DNA of 64,000 nucleotides from Colletes latitarsis (lineage: Eukaryota; Arthropoda; Insecta; Hymenoptera; Colletidae), in the NCBI RefSeq assembly GCF_051014445.1, contig NW_027488370.1, forward strand, positions 13,144,001 through 13,208,000. Direction: 5' to 3'. The notes under the pieces are model-generated. The model was not told the DNA's origin. It saw nothing but the letters and a program-made list of their open reading frames with translations, and searched no databases. Below are positions 47,811 through 62,900 of this stretch, piece by piece (the first letter of the stretch is position 1; each line of letters opens with the position of its first letter). A program made the translations under genes and the position numbers.

Positions 47811-50800
47811 CATAACATGCGTTATCCTCTAAAATATTTATCAAGACCAGGTTTAATTGAAAGTTTCTGTGTGGTACCACATTACTACGTAATCCAAACC
47901 AGAAAAAACCCAGGATCCGTTCATGAAGTTTGTGAAGAATGTGAAAGTATGAGTCTGGTGAGTGAAAATCCCAGACCTATCCCAGACATAACATGCGTTA
48001 TCCTCTAAAATATTTATCCAGACCAGGTTTAATTGAAAGTTTCAGTGTGGTACCACATTACTACGTAATCCAAACCAGAAAAAACCCAGGATCCGTTCAC
48101 GAAGTTTGTGAAGAATGCGAAAGTATGAGTCTGGTGAGTGAAAATCCCAGGCCTAACCTAAACCTAACATGCGTTATCCTCAAAAATATTGTTCGAAACC
48201 AGGTTTAATCGACAGTTTCAGTGTGGTAGCACATTACTACGTGATTCGAACCAGAAAAAAACCCAGGATCTGTTCAACAAGTATGTGAAGTATGCGAAAG
48301 TATGAGTCTGATGAGGGCATATCTCAGGCCTAACCTAGACGTAACATGCGTTATCCTCTAGAATATTATTCGAAACCAGGTTTAGTGGACTGTTTCAGTG
48401 TGGTACCACATTACTACGTGATCCAAACCAGAAAAAACCCAGGATCTGTTCAACAAGTATGTGAAGTATGCGAAAGTATGAGCCTGATGAGGGCAAATCC
48501 CAGGCATATCCCAGACATTACTTACGTTATCCTCTAAAATATTGATCGAATCCAGGTTTAATCGACTGTTTCAGTGTGGCATCACATTACTACGTGATCC
48601 AAACCAGTGGAAGCCCAGGATCTGTTCAACAAGTATGTGAAGAATGCGAAGGTATGTGTCTGATGAGGGAAAATCCCAGGCCCAACCTAGGCCTAACATG
48701 TGTTATCCTCTAAAATATTAATCGAAACCAGGTTTAATGGTCTGTTTCAGTGTGGTACCACATTACTACGTGATCGAAACCAGAAAATACCCGGGATCTG
48801 TTCAAGAAGTATGTGAAGAATGCGCAAGTATGAGACTGATGATGGCAAATCCTAGACCTAACATAGACCTAACATGTGTTATCCTCTAAAATATTGACGG
48901 AAACCAGGTTTAATTGAATGTTTCAGTGTGGTACCACATCACTACGTGATCCATACCGGAAAAAACCTAGGATCTGTTCAACAAGTATGTGAGGTATGCG
49001 AAAGTATGAGTCTGATGAGGGCAAATCCCAGTCCTAACCTAGACATAACGTGCGTTATCCTCTAAAATATTGATCGAAACCGAGTTTAATCGACTGTTTT
49101 AGTGTGGTACCACATTAATACGTGATCCAAAGCAGAAAAAACCCTCGATCAGGTCAACATGTATGTGAAAAACGCGAAAGTATGAGCCTGATGAGGGCTA
49201 ATCCCAGACCTATCCCACACATAACTTGCGTTAACCTCCAAAATATTGATCGAAACCAAGTTTAATTGACTGTTTAAGCGTGGTGCCACTTTACTACGTG
49301 ATCCAAAGCAGAAAAAAACCCAGGATCTGTTCAACAAGTATGTGAAGTATGCGAAAGTATGAGTCTGATGAGGGCAAGTCCCAGACCTATCCCAGTCATA
49401 ACATGCGTTATCCTCTAAAATATTTATCAAGACCAGGCTTAATTGAATGTTTCAGTGTGGTACCACATTACTACGTAATCCAAACCAGAAAAAACCCAGG
49501 ATCCGTTCAAGAAGTTTGTGAAGAATGCGGAAGTATGAGTCTGGTGAGTGAAAATCCCAGACCTATCCCAGACATAACATGCGTTATCCTCTAAAATATT
49601 TATCCAGACCAGGTTTAATTGAAAGTTTCAGTGTGGTACCACATTACTACGTAATCCAAACCAGAAAAAACCCAGGATCCGTTCACGAAGTTTGTGAAGA
49701 ATGCGAAAGTATGAGTCTGGTGAGTGAAAATCCCAGGCCTAACCTAAACCTAACATGCGTTATCCTCAAAAATATTGTTCGAAACCAGGTTTAATCGACA
49801 GTTTCAGTGTGGTAGCACATTACTACGTGATTCGAACCAGAAAAAAACCCAGGATCTGTTCAACAAGTATGTGAAGTATGCGAAAGTATGAGCCTGATGA
49901 GGGCAAATCCCAGGCATATCCCAGACATTACTTGCGTTATCCTCTAAAATATTGATCGAATCCAGGTTTAATCGACTGTTTCAGTGTGGCATCACATTAC
50001 TACGTGATCCAAACCAGTGGAAGCCCAGGATCTGTTCAACAAGTATGTGAAGAATGCGAAGGTATGTGTCTGATGAGGGAAAATCCCAGGCCCAACCTAG
50101 GCCTAACATGTGTTATCCTCTAAAATATTAATCGAAACCAGGTTTAATGGTCTGTTTCAGTGTGGTACCACATTACTACGTGATCGAAACCAGAAAATAC
50201 CCGGGATCTGTTCAAGAAGTATGTGAAGAATGCGCAAGTATGAGACTGATGAGGGCAAATCCCAGACCTATCCCAGACATAACATGCGTTATGCTCTAAA
50301 ATATTAATCGAAACCAGGTTTAATGGTCTGTTTCAGTGTGGTACCACATTACTACGTAATCCAAACCAGAAAAAACCCAGGATCCGTTCACGAAGTTTGT
50401 GAAGAATGCGAAAGTATGAGTCTGGTGAGTGAAAATCCCAGGCCTAACCTAAACCTAACATGCGTTATCCTCAAAAATATTGTTCGAAACCAGGTTTAAT
50501 CGACAGTTTCAGTGTGGTAGCACATTACTACGTGATTCGAACCAGAAAAAAATCCAGGATCTGTTCAACAAGTATGTGAAGTATGCGAAAGTATGAGTCT
50601 GATGAGGGCATATCTCAGGCCTAACCTAGACATAACATGCGTTATCCTCTAGAATATTGATCGAAACCAGGTTTAGTGGACTGTTTCAGTGTGGTACCAC
50701 ATTACTACGTGATCCAAACCAGAAAAAACCCAGGATCTGTTCAACAAGTATGTGAAAAACGCGAAAGTATGAGCCTGATGAGGGCAAATCCCAGGCCTAT

Positions 50801-51000
50801 CCCAGACATAACTTGCGTTATCCTCTAAAATATTGATCGAAACCAGGTACAATGGACTGTTTCAGTGTGGTACCACATTACTACGTGCTCCAAACCAGAA
50901 AAAACCCAGGATCTGTTCAACAAGTATGTGATGCATGCGAATGTATGAGTCTGATGAGGGGAAATCCCAGGCCTAACCTAGACATAACATGCGTTATCCT
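47798..51000. repeat. Satellite array continuing after the retrotransposon
   Basis: The monomer interrupted at 41826 resumes and the 6.5-26 kb family continues. The first monomers (TTTCTGTGTGG, then GTTCATGAAG or GTTCACGAAG) match about 13.5-13.9 and 20.0-20.4 kb. Segments at 48.6-49.1 kb and 50.0-50.2 kb repeat the CCCAACCTAGGCCTAACATG and GAAAATACCCGGG variants of 15.2 and 37.9 kb. The array was therefore mosaic before or after the insertion. No genes seen. Confidence 0.93.
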
Positions 51001-54000
51001 CTAAAATATTGACCGAAACCAGGTTTAGTGGACTGTATCAGTGTGGTACTAAATTACTGCCTCATCCAAACCAGAAAAAGCGAGGGATCTGTTCAACAAG
51101 TATGTGAAAAACGCGAAAGTATGACCCTGATGAGGGCAAATCTCAGACCTATCCCAGACCTAACTTACGATATCCTGTAAAATATTTATCAAGACCAGGA
51201 TTAATTGACTGTTTCAGTGTGGCATCACATTACTACGTGATCCAAACCAGTGGAAGCCCAGGATGTGGCCAACAAGAATGAGAAATATGCGAAAGTACGA
51301 GCCTGATGAGAGCAAACCCCAGACCTAACCAAGACCTAACATGCGTTATCCTCAAAAATATTGATCGGAACCAGGTTTAATTGAAAGTTCCAGTGTGGTA
51401 CCGCATTACTACGTTATCCAAACCAGAAAAAGCCCAGAATCTGGCCATCAAGTATGAGAAATACGCGAAAGTACGTGCCTGATGAGAGCAAATCCCAGAC
51501 CTATCCCAGACATAACTTGCGTTATCCTCTAAAACATTGACCGAAACCAGGTTTCGTGGACTGTTTCAGTGTGGTACCACATTACTGCGAGATCCAATCC
51601 AGGGAAAAACTAGGATCTGTTCAACAAGTTGTGAAAAATGCGAAAGTATGACCCTGATGAGGGCAAATCCCAGACCTATCCCAGACCTAACTTGCGTCAT
51701 CCTAAAAAATATTGATCGAAACCAGGTTTAGTGGTCTGCTTCAGTGTGGTACCACTTCACTACGTGATCCAAAGCAGAAAAAACCCTCGATCAGGTCAAC
51801 ACGTATGTTAAAACTGCGGAAGAATGACCCTGATGAGGGCAAATCTCAGACCTATTCCAGACCTAACTTACGTTATCCTCTAAAATATTTATGAAGCCCA
51901 GGATTAATTGACTGTTTCAGTGTGGCATCACATTACTACGTGATGCAAACCAGTGGATGCCCAGGATGTGGCCAACAAGAATGAGAAATATGCGAAAGTA
52001 CGAGCCTGACGAGAGCAAACCCCAGACCTAACCAAGACCTAACATGCGTTATCCTCAAAAATATTGATCGAAACCAGGTTTAATCGACTGTTTCAGTATG
52101 GTACCACATTACTACGTTATCCAAACCAGAAAAAGCCCAGAATCTGGCCATCAAGTATGAGAAATATGCGAAAGTACGTGCCTGATGAGAGCAAATCACA
52201 GACCTATCCCAGACATAACTTGCGTTATCCTCTAAAACATTGACCGAAACCAGGTTTAATTGACAGTTTCAGTGTGGTACCACTATACTACGTGATCGAA
52301 ACCAGAAAAAACCCAGGATCTGTTCAAGAAGTATTTGAAGAATGCGAAAGTATGAGACTGATGTGGGAAAATCCTAGACCTAACCTAGACATAACATGCG
52401 TTATCCTCTAAAATATTAATCGAAACCAAGTTTAATGGACTGTTTCAGTGTGGTACCACATTACTACGCGATCCAAACCAGAAAAAACCCAGGATCCGTT
52501 CAACAAGTATGTGAAGAATGCGAAAGTATGAGCCTTGTGAGTGAAAATCCCAGGCCAACCTAGACCTAACATGCGGTACCCTCAAAAATATTAATCGAAT
52601 CCAGGTTTTATCGACAGTTTCAGTGTGGTAGCACATTACTACGTGATCCAAACCAGAAAAAATCACAGGATCTGTTCAACAAGTATGTGAAGTATGCGAA
52701 AGTATGAGTCTGATGAGGGCAAAGCCCAGGCCCAACCAAGACATAACATGCGTTATCCTCTAAAATATTGATGGAAACCAGGTTTAAATGACCGTTTCAG
52801 TGTGGTACCACATTAGTACGTGATCCAATCCAGAAAAAGTCCAGGATCTAGCCATCAAGTATGAGAAATATGCGAAAGTATGACCCTGATGATGGCAAAT
52901 CCTAGGCCTAACCCAGACCTAACATGCGTTATCATCTAAAATATTGACCGAAACCAGGTTTCGTGGACTGTTTCAGTGTGGTACCACATTACTGCGAGAT
53001 CCAATCCAGAAAAAAACTAGGATCTGTTCAACAAGTGTGTGAAAAATGCGAAAGTATGACCCTGATGAGGGCAAATCCCAGACCTATCCCAGACCTAACT
53101 TGCGTTATCCTAAAAAATATTGATCGAAACCAGGTTTAATGGTCTGCTTCGGTGTGGCATCACGTTACTACATGATCCAAACCAGAAATAACCCAGGATC
53201 TGTTCAACAAGTATGTGAAGAATGCGAAAGTATGAGCCAGATGAGGGCAAATCCCAGACCTATCCCAGACACAACTTGCGTTATCCTCTTAAATATTGGT
53301 CGAGACCAGGTTTAGTCGACTGTTTCAGTGTGGTACGACATAACTACGTGATCCAAACCAGAAAAAGCCCAGGATCTAGCCATCAAGTATGAGAAATATG
53401 CGAAAGTATGACCCTGATGATGGCAAATCCTGGACATACCCCAGACGTAACATGCGTTATCCTCTAAAATATTGGTCGTATCCAGGTTTAACTGACTGTT
53501 TCAGTATGGAACCACATAACTACGTTATTCAATCCAGAAAAGGCCCAGGATCTGGCCAACAAGTATGAGAAATATGCGAATGTATGAGCCAGATGAGGGC
53601 AAATCCTAGACCTAGCCCAGACCTATCATGCGTTATCATCTAAAATATTGATCGAAACCTGGTTTAATCGACTGTTTCAGTGTGGTACCACATTACTACC
53701 TGATCCAAACCAGAAATAACCCAGGAACTCTTCAACAAGTATGTGAAGAATGCGAAAGTATGAGCCAGATGCGGGCAAATCCTGGACGTAACACAGACCT
53801 AACATGCGTTATCTTCTAAAATATTGATCGAGACCAGGTATAATTGACTGTATCAGTGTGGTACTACATTACTATGTGATCCAATCCAGAAAAAGCGACG
53901 GATGTGGCTAACAAGTATGAGAAATATGCGGAAGTATGAGCCAGATGTGTGCAAATCCTGGACCAAACCCAGACCTAATATGCGTTATCCTCTATAATAT

Positions 54001-56970
54001 TGGTCGTATCCAGGTTTAACTGACTGTTTTAGTGTGGTAGCACATAACTACGTTATCCAATCCAGAAAAAGCCCAGGATCTGGCCAACAAGTATGAGAAA
54101 TATGTGAAAGTATGAGCCAGATGAGGGCAAATCCTAGACCTAACCCAGACCTAACATGCGTTATCATCTAAAATATTGATCAAACCTGGTTTAATCGACT
54201 GTTTCAGTGTGGTACGACATTACTACCTGATCCAAACCAGAAATAACCCAGGACCTGTTCAACAAGTCTGTGAAGAATGCGAAAGTATGTGTCTGATGAG
54301 GGCAAATCCCTGGCCCAACCTTGTCCAAACATGCGTTATCCTCTAAAATATTGATCAAATCCAGGTTTAATCGACTGTTTCAGAGTGGTAGCACATTACT
54401 ACGTGGTCCAAACCAGAAAAATCCCAGGATTTGGCCAACAAGTATGTGAGAAATGCGAAGGTATGGGCCTGATGAGGGCAAATCCCACACCTATCCCAGA
54501 CCTAACATGCGTTATCCACTAAAATATTGACCGAGACTAGGTTTTATGGACTGTTTCAGTGTGGTACCACATTACCACGTGATTCAAACCAGAAAAAACC
54601 CAGGATCTGTACAACAAGTATGTGAAGAATGCGAAAGTATGGGTCTGATGGGGGCAAATCCCAGGCCTAACCTAGACCTAGGATGAGCTATCCTCTAAAA
54701 TATTGATCGAATACAGGTTTAATGGACTGTTTCAGTGTGGTACCACATTACTACGAGATCCGGACCTGTGAAAGCCCAGGATCAGGCCGACAAGTATGAG
54801 AAATATGCGAATGTATGAGCTTCATGAGAGCAAATCCCAGACCTAACCCAGACCAAACATGCGATATCCTTTACAATATTGACACAGACTAGGTTTCATG
54901 GACTGTTTCAGCGCGGTACCACATTACCACGTGATTCAAACCAGAAAAAACCCAGGATCTGTACAACAGGTATGTGAAAAATGCGAAAGTATGGGTCTGA
55001 TGAGGGCAAATCCTAGCCCTAACCCAGACATAACATGCGTTATCATCTAAAATATTGATCGAAACCAGGTTTAATTGAAAGTTTCAGTGTGGTACCACTT
55101 TACTACGTGATCCAGAGCAGAAAAAACCCAGGATCTGTTCACCAAGTATGTGAAGTATGCGAAAGTATGAGTCTGATGAGGGCAAATCCCAGACCTATCC
55201 CAGACATAACATGCGTTATCCTCTAAAATATTTATCAAGACCAGGTTTAATTGAAAGTTTCAGTCTGGTACCACATTACTACGTAATCCAAACCAGAAAA
55301 AACCCAGGATCCGTTCACGAAGTTTGTGAAGAATGCGAAAGTATGAGTCTGGTGAGTGAAAATCCCAGGCCTAACCTAAACCTAACATGCGTTATCCTCA
55401 AAAATATTGTTCGAAACCAGGTTTAATCGACAGTTTCAGTGTGGTAGCACATTACTACGTGATTCGAACCAGAAAAAAATCCAGGATCTGTTCAACAAGT
55501 ATGTGAAGTATGCGAAAGTATGAGTCTGATGAGGGCATATCTCAGGCCTAACCTAGACATTACATGCGTTATCCTCTAGAATATTGATCGAAACCAGGTT
55601 TAGTGGACTGTTTCAGTGTGGTACCACATTACTACGTGATCCAAACCAGAAAAAACCCAGGATCTGTTCAACAAGTATGTGAAAAACGCGAAAGTATGAG
55701 CCTGATGAGGGCAAATCCCAGGCCTATCCCAGACATAACTTGCGTTATCCTCTAAAATATTGATCGAAACCAGGTACAATGGACTGTTTCAGTGTGGTAC
55801 CACATTACTACGTGATCCAAACCAGAAAAAACCCAGGATCTGTTCAACAAGTATGTGATGCATGCGAATGTATGAGTCTGATGAGGGGAAATCCCAGGCC
55901 TAACCTAGACATAACATGCGTTATCCTCTAAAATATTGACCGAAACCAGGTTTAGTGGACTGTATCAGTGTGGTACCAAATTACTGCCTCATCCAAACCA
56001 GAAAAAGCGAGGGATCTGTTCAACAAGTATGTGAAAAACGCGAAAGTATGACCCTGATGATGGCAAATCTCAGACCTATCCCAGACCTAACTTACGATAT
56101 CCTGTAAAACATTGACCGAAACCAGGTTTAATTGACAGTTTCAGTGTGGTACCACTATACTACGTGATCGAAACCAGAAAAAACCCAGGATCTGTTCAAG
56201 AAGTATTTGAAGAATGCGAAAGTATGAGACTGATGTGGGAAAATCCTAGACCTAACCTAGACATAACATGCGTTATCCTCTAAAATATTAATCGAAACCA
56301 AGTTTAATGGACTGTTTCAGTGTGGTACCACATTACTACGTGATCCAAACCAGAAAAAATCACAGGATCTGTTCAACAAGTATGTGAAGTATGCGAAAGT
56401 ATGAGTCTGATGAGGGCAAAGCCCAGGCCCAACCAAGACATAACATGCGTTATCCTCTAAAATATTGATGGAAACCAGGTTTAAATGACCGTTTCAGTGT
56501 GGTACCACATTAGTACGTGATCCAATCCAGAAAAAGTCCAGGATCTAGCCATCAAGTATGAGAAATATGCGAAAGTATGACCCTGATGATGGCAAATCCT
56601 AGGCCTAACCCAGACTTAACACGCGTTATCCTCTAAAATATTTATCAATACCAGGATTAATTGACTGTTTCAGTGTGGCATCACATTACTACGTGATCCA
56701 AACCAGTGGAAGCCCAGGATCTGGCCAACAAGAATGAGAAATATGCGAAAGTACGTGCCTGATGAGAGCAAATCCCAGACCTATCCCAGACATAACTTGC
56801 GTTATCCTCTAAAACATTGACCGAAACCAGGTTTCGTGGACTGTTTCAGTGTGGTACCACATTACTGCGAGATCCAATCCAGAAAAAAACTAGGATCTGT
56901 TCAACAAGTGTGTGAAAAATGCGAAAGTATGACCCTGATGAGGGCAAATCCCAGACCTATCCCAGACCTA
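51001..56970. repeat. Satellite array with a duplicated 3.87-kb segment
   Basis: Much of 52.2-55.0 kb is repeated at 56.1-58.9 kb with an offset of about 3872 bp (22 monomers). Markers are the CACTATACTACGTGATCG monomer at about 52.27 and 56.15 kb, and the CTCTTAAATATTGGTCGAGACC monomer at about 53.29 and 57.16 kb. The segment at 53130-55045 is a paralogue of about 27960-30070. At about 55.05 kb the order switches abruptly to the monomer order of 26.0-26.9 kb. Confidence 0.88.
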
Positions 56971-59900
56971 ACTTGCGTTATCCTAAAAAATATTGATCGA
57001 AACCAGGTTTAATAGGCTGCTTCGGTGTGGCATCACGTTACTACATGATCCAAACCAGAAATAACCCAGGATCTGTTCAACAAGTATGTGAAGAATGCGA
57101 AAGTATGAGCCAGATGAGGGCAAATCCCAGACCTATCCCAGACACAACTTGCGTTATCCTCTTAAATATTGGTCGAGACCAGGTTTAGTCGACTGTTTCA
57201 GTGTGGTACGACATAACTACGTGATCCAAACCAGAAAAAGCCCAGGATCTAGCCATCAAGTATGAGAAATATGCGAATGTATGAGCCAGATGAGGGCAAA
57301 TCCTAGACCTAGCCCAGACCTATCATGCGTTATCATCTAAAATATTGATCGAAACCTGGTTTAATCGACTGTTTCAGTGTGGTACCACATTACTACCTGA
57401 TCCAAACCAGAAATAACCCAGGATCTCTTCAACAAGTATGTGAAGAATGCGAAAGTATGAGCCAGATGCGGGCAAATCCTGGACGTAACACAGACCTAAC
57501 ATGCGTTATCCTCTAAAATATTGATCGAGACCAGGTATAATTGACTGTATCAGTGTGGTACTACATTACTATGTGTTCCAATCCAGAAAAAGCGACGGAT
57601 GTGGCTAACAAGTATGAGAAATATGCGGAAGTATGAGCCAGATGTGTGCAAATCCTGGACCAAACCCAGACCTAATATGCGTTATCCTCTATAATATTGG
57701 TCGTATCCAGGTTTAACTGACTGTTTCAGTGTGGTAGCACATAACTACGTTATCCAATCCAGAAAAAGCCCAGGATCTGGCCAACAAGTATGAGAAATAT
57801 GTGAAAGTATGAGCCAGATGAGGGCAAATCCTAGACCTAACCCAGACCTAACATGCGTTATCATCTAAAATATTGATCAAACCTGGTTTAATCGACTGTT
57901 TCAGTGTGGTACGACATTACTACCTGATCCAAACCAGAAATAACCCAGGACCTGTTCAACAAGTCTGTGAAGAATGCGAAAGTATGTGTCTGATGAGGGC
58001 AAATCCCTGGCCCAACCTTGTCCAAACATGCGTTATCCTCTAAAATATTGATCAAATCCAGGTTTAATCGACTGTTTCAGAGTGGTAGCACATTACTACG
58101 TGGTCCAAACCAGAAAAATCCCAGGATTTAGCCAACAAGTATGTGAGAAATGCGAAGGTATGGGCCTGATGAGGGCAAATCCCACACCTATCCCAGACCT
58201 AACATGCGTTATCCACTAAAATATTGACCGAGACTAGGTTTTATGGACTGTTTCAGTGTGGTACCACATTACCACGTGATTCAAACCAGAAAAAACCCAG
58301 GATCTGTACAACAAGTATGTGAAGAATGCGAAAGTATGGGTCTGATGGGGCAAATCCCAGGCCTAACCTAGACCTAGGATGAGCTATCCTCTAAAATATT
58401 GATCGAATACAGGTTTAATGGACTGTTTCAGTGTGGTACCACATTACTACGAGATCCGGACCTGTGAAAGCCCAGGATCAGGCCGACAAGTATGAGAAAT
58501 ATGCGAATGTATGAGCTTCATGAGGGCAAATCCCAGACCTAACCCAGACCAAACATGCGATATCCTTTACAATATTGACACAGACTAGGTTTCATGGACT
58601 GTTTCAGCGCGGTACCACATTACCACGTGATTCAAACCAGAAAAAACCCAGGATCTGTACAACAGGTATGTGAAAAATGCGAAAGTATGGGTCTGATGAG
58701 GGCAAATCCTAGCCCTAACCCAGACATAACATGCGTTATCATCTAAAATATTGATCGAAACCAGGTTTAATCGACTGTTTCAGGGTGGTACCACATTACT
58801 ATGTGATCCAAACCAGGAAAAGCCCAGGATCTGGCCAACAAGTATGAGAAATATGCGAAAGTATGAGCCTGATGCGGGCAAATCCTGGACCTAACCCAGA
58901 CCTAACATGCGTTATCCTCTAATATATTGACCGAGACTAGGTTTTATGGACTGTTTCAGTGTGGAACCACATTACCACGTGATTCAAACCAGAAAAAACC
59001 CAGGATCTGTACAACAAGTATGTGAAGTTGTGAAAGTATGGGTCTGATGGGGCAAATCCCAGGCCTAACCTAGACCTAGGATGAGCTATCCTCTAAAATA
59101 TTGATCGAAACCAGGATTAATCGACTGTTTCAGAGTGGTACCACATTACTACGTGATCCAAACCAGAAAAAGCCCAGGATCTGGCCAACAAGTATGAGAA
59201 ATATGCGAAAGTATGAGCCTGATGTGGGCAAATCCTGGACCTAACCCAGACCTAACATGCGTTATCCTCTAAAATATTGATCGAGACCAGGTATAATTGG
59301 CTGTTTCAGTGTGGTACTACATCAGTATGTGATCCAATCCAGTAAAAGCAACGGATCAGGCCAACAAGTATGAGAAATATGCGACAGTATGAGCCTGTCG
59401 AGGGCAAATCGCACACCTAACCGTGTCCTAACCGGCGTTATCCTATAAAATGTTGATCGAGACCAGGTTTAGTCGACTGTTTCAGTGTGGTACCACATTA
59501 CTACGTGATCGAAACCAGAAAAGACCCAGAATCTGGCCAACAAGTATGAGAAATATGCGAAAGTATAAGCCAGATGAGGGCAAATCCTGGACCTAACCCA
59601 GACCTAACATGCGTTATCCTCTAAAATATTGACCGAGACTAGGTTTTATGGACTGTTTCAGTGTGGAACCACATTACCACGTGATTCAAACCAGAAAAAA
59701 CCCAGAATCTGTCCAACAAGTATGTGAAGAATGCGAAAGTATGAGTCTGATGAGGGTAAATCCCAGGCCTAACCTAGACCTAGCATGAGTTACCCTCTAA
59801 AATATTTATTGAAACCAGGTTTAATGGACTGCTTCAGTGTGATACCACATTACCACGTGATCCAAACCAGAAAAAGCCCGGGATCTGGCCAACGAGTATG

Positions 59901-62900
59901 CGAAACATGCGAAAGTATGAGCCAGATGAATGCAAATCCTGGACCTACCCCAGACCTAACATGCGTTATCCTCTAAAATATTCGTCGTATCCAGGTTTAA
60001 CTGACTATTTCAGTGTGGTACCACATAACTATGTTATTCAATCCAGAAAAAGCCCAGGATCTGGCCAACAAGTATGAGTAATATGCGAAAGTATGAGCCA
60101 GATGAGGGCAAATCCTAGACCTAACCCAGACCTTACATGCGTTATCATCTAAAATATTGATCGAAACTTGGTTTAATCGACTGTTTCAGTGTGGTACGAC
60201 ATTACTACCTGATCCAAACCAGAAAAAACCCAGAATCGGGCCAACAAGTATGAGAAATATGCGAAAGTATGAGCCAGATGAGGGCAAATCCCAGACCTAT
60301 CCCAGACCCAACTTTCGGTATCCTCTAAAATATAGATCGAAACCAGGTTTAATCGACTGTTTCCGTGTGGCACCACATTACTACGTGATCCAAACCAGGA
60401 AAAGTGCAGGATCTGGCCAACAAGTATGAGAAATATGCGAAAGTACGTGTCTGATGAGGGCAAATCCCACACCTAACCGAGACCTAACCGGCGTTATCCT
60501 CTAAAACGTTCATCGTGACTAGGGTTAATCGGCTGGTTCAGTGTGGTACCACATTACAACCTGATCCAAGCTAGTAGAAACCCAGGATCTCTTCACCAAG
60601 TATGTGAAGAATGCGAAAGTATGAGCCAGATGCGGGCAAATCCAAGACCTAAACCAGACCTAACATGCGTTATCCTCAAAAATATAGTTCGAAACCAGGT
60701 TTAATCGACTGTTTCCGTGTGGCACCACATTACTACGTGATCCAATCCAGAAAAAGCCCAGGATCTGGCCAACAAGTATGAGAAATATGGGAAAGTATGA
60801 GCCAGATGAGGGCAAATTCTAGACCTAACCCAGACCTAACATGCGTTATCATCTAAAATATTGATCGAAACCTGGTTTAATCTACTGTTTCAGTGTGGTA
60901 CGACATTACTACCTGATCCAAACCAGAAATAACCCAGGACCTGTTCAACAAGTATGTGAAGAATGCGAAAGTATGAGTCTGATGAGGGCAAATCCCAGGC
61001 CTAACCTAGACCTAGCAGGAGTTATCCTCTAAAATATTGATCGAGACCAGGTTTAGTCGACTGTTTTAGTGTGGTACCACGTTACTACGTGATCCAAACC
61101 AGAAAAAGCCCAGGATCAGGCCAACAAGTATGAGTAATATGCGAAAGTATGAGCCAGATGCGGGCAAATCCTGGACCTAACCCAGACCTAACTTACGTTA
61201 TCCTATAAAATATTGATCGAGACCACGTTTAGCCGACTGTTTCAGTGTGGTACCACATTACCACGTGATCCAAACCAGAAAAAGCCCAGGATCTGGCCAA
61301 CGAGTATGAGTAATATGCGAAAGTATGAGCCAGATGAGGGCAAATCCTAGACCTAACCCAGACCTTACATGCGTTATCCTCAAAAATATAGTTCGAAACC
61401 AGGTTTAATCGACTGTTTCCGTGTGGCACCACATTACTACGTGATCCAATCCAGAAAAAGCCCAGGATCTGGCCAACAAGTATGAGAAATATGGGAAAGT
61501 ATGAGCCAGATGAGGGCAAATCCTAGACCTAACCCAGACCTAACATGCGTTATCATCTAAAATATTGATCGAAACCTGGTTTAATCTACTGTTTCAGTGT
61601 GGTACGACATTACTACCTGATCCAAACCAGAAATAACCCAGGACCTGTTCAACAAGTATGTGAAGAATGCGAAAGTATGAGCCAGATGCGGGCAAATCCA
61701 AGACCTAAACCAGACCTAACATGCGTTATCCTCAAAAATATAGTTCGAAACCAGGTTTAATCGACTGTTTCCGTGTGGCACCACATTACTACGTGATCCA
61801 ATCCAGAAAAAGCCCAGGATCTGGCCAACAAGTATGAGAAATATGGGAAAGTATGAGCCAGATGAGGGCAAATCCTAGACCTAACCCAGACCTAACATGC
61901 GTTATCATCTAAAATATTGATCGAAACCTGGTTTAATCTACTGTTTCAGTGTGGTACGACATTACTACCTGATCCAAACCAGAAATAACCCAGGACCTGT
62001 TCAACAAGTATGTGAAGAATGCGAAAGTATGAGTCTGATGAGGGCAAATCCCAGGCCTAACCTAGACCTAGCAGGAGTTATCCTCTAAAATATTGATCGA
62101 GACCAGGTTTAGTCGACTGTTTTAGTGTGGTACCACGTTACTACGTGATCCAAACCAGAAAAAGCCCAGGATCAGGCCAACAAGTATGAGTAATATGCGA
62201 AAGTATGAGCCAGATGAGGGCAAATCCTAGACCTAACCCAGACCTTACATGCGTTATCATCTAAAATATTGATCCAAACCTGGTTTAATCGACTGTTTCA
62301 GTGTGGTACGACATTACTACCTGATCCAAACCAGAAATTCTCCAGGACCTGTTCAACAAGTATGTGAAGAATGCGAAAGTATGAGTCTGATGAGGGCAAA
62401 TCCCAGGCCTAACCTAGACCTAGCAGGAGTTATCCTCTAAAATATTGATCGAGACCAGGTTTAGTCGACTGTTTTAGTGTGGTACCACGTTACTACGTGA
62501 TCCAAACCAGAAAAAGCCCAGGATCAGGCCAACAAGTATGAGTAATATGCGAAAGTATGAGCCAGATGCGGGCAAATCCTGGACCTAACCCAGACCTAAC
62601 TTACGTTATCCTATAAAATATTGATCGAGACCAGGTTTAATCGACTGTTTCAGTGTGGTACCACAGTACCACCTGATCCAATCCAGAAAAAACCCAGAAT
62701 CTGTCCAACAAGTATGTGAAGAATGCGAAAGTATGAGTCTGATGAGGGCAAATCCCAGGCCTAACCTAGACCTAGCATGAGTTACCCTCTAAAATATTTA
62801 TTGAAACCAGGTTTAATGGACTGCTTCAGTGTGATACCACATTACCACGTGATCCAAACCAGAAAAAGCCCGGGACCTGGCCAACGAGTATGTGAAGAAT

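Noticed and set aside
47397..48008. 203-codon frame running from the 3' UTR through the poly(A) into satellite
   Set aside because: It reads the A tract as poly-Lys and then a satellite monomer; an accidental read-through frame.
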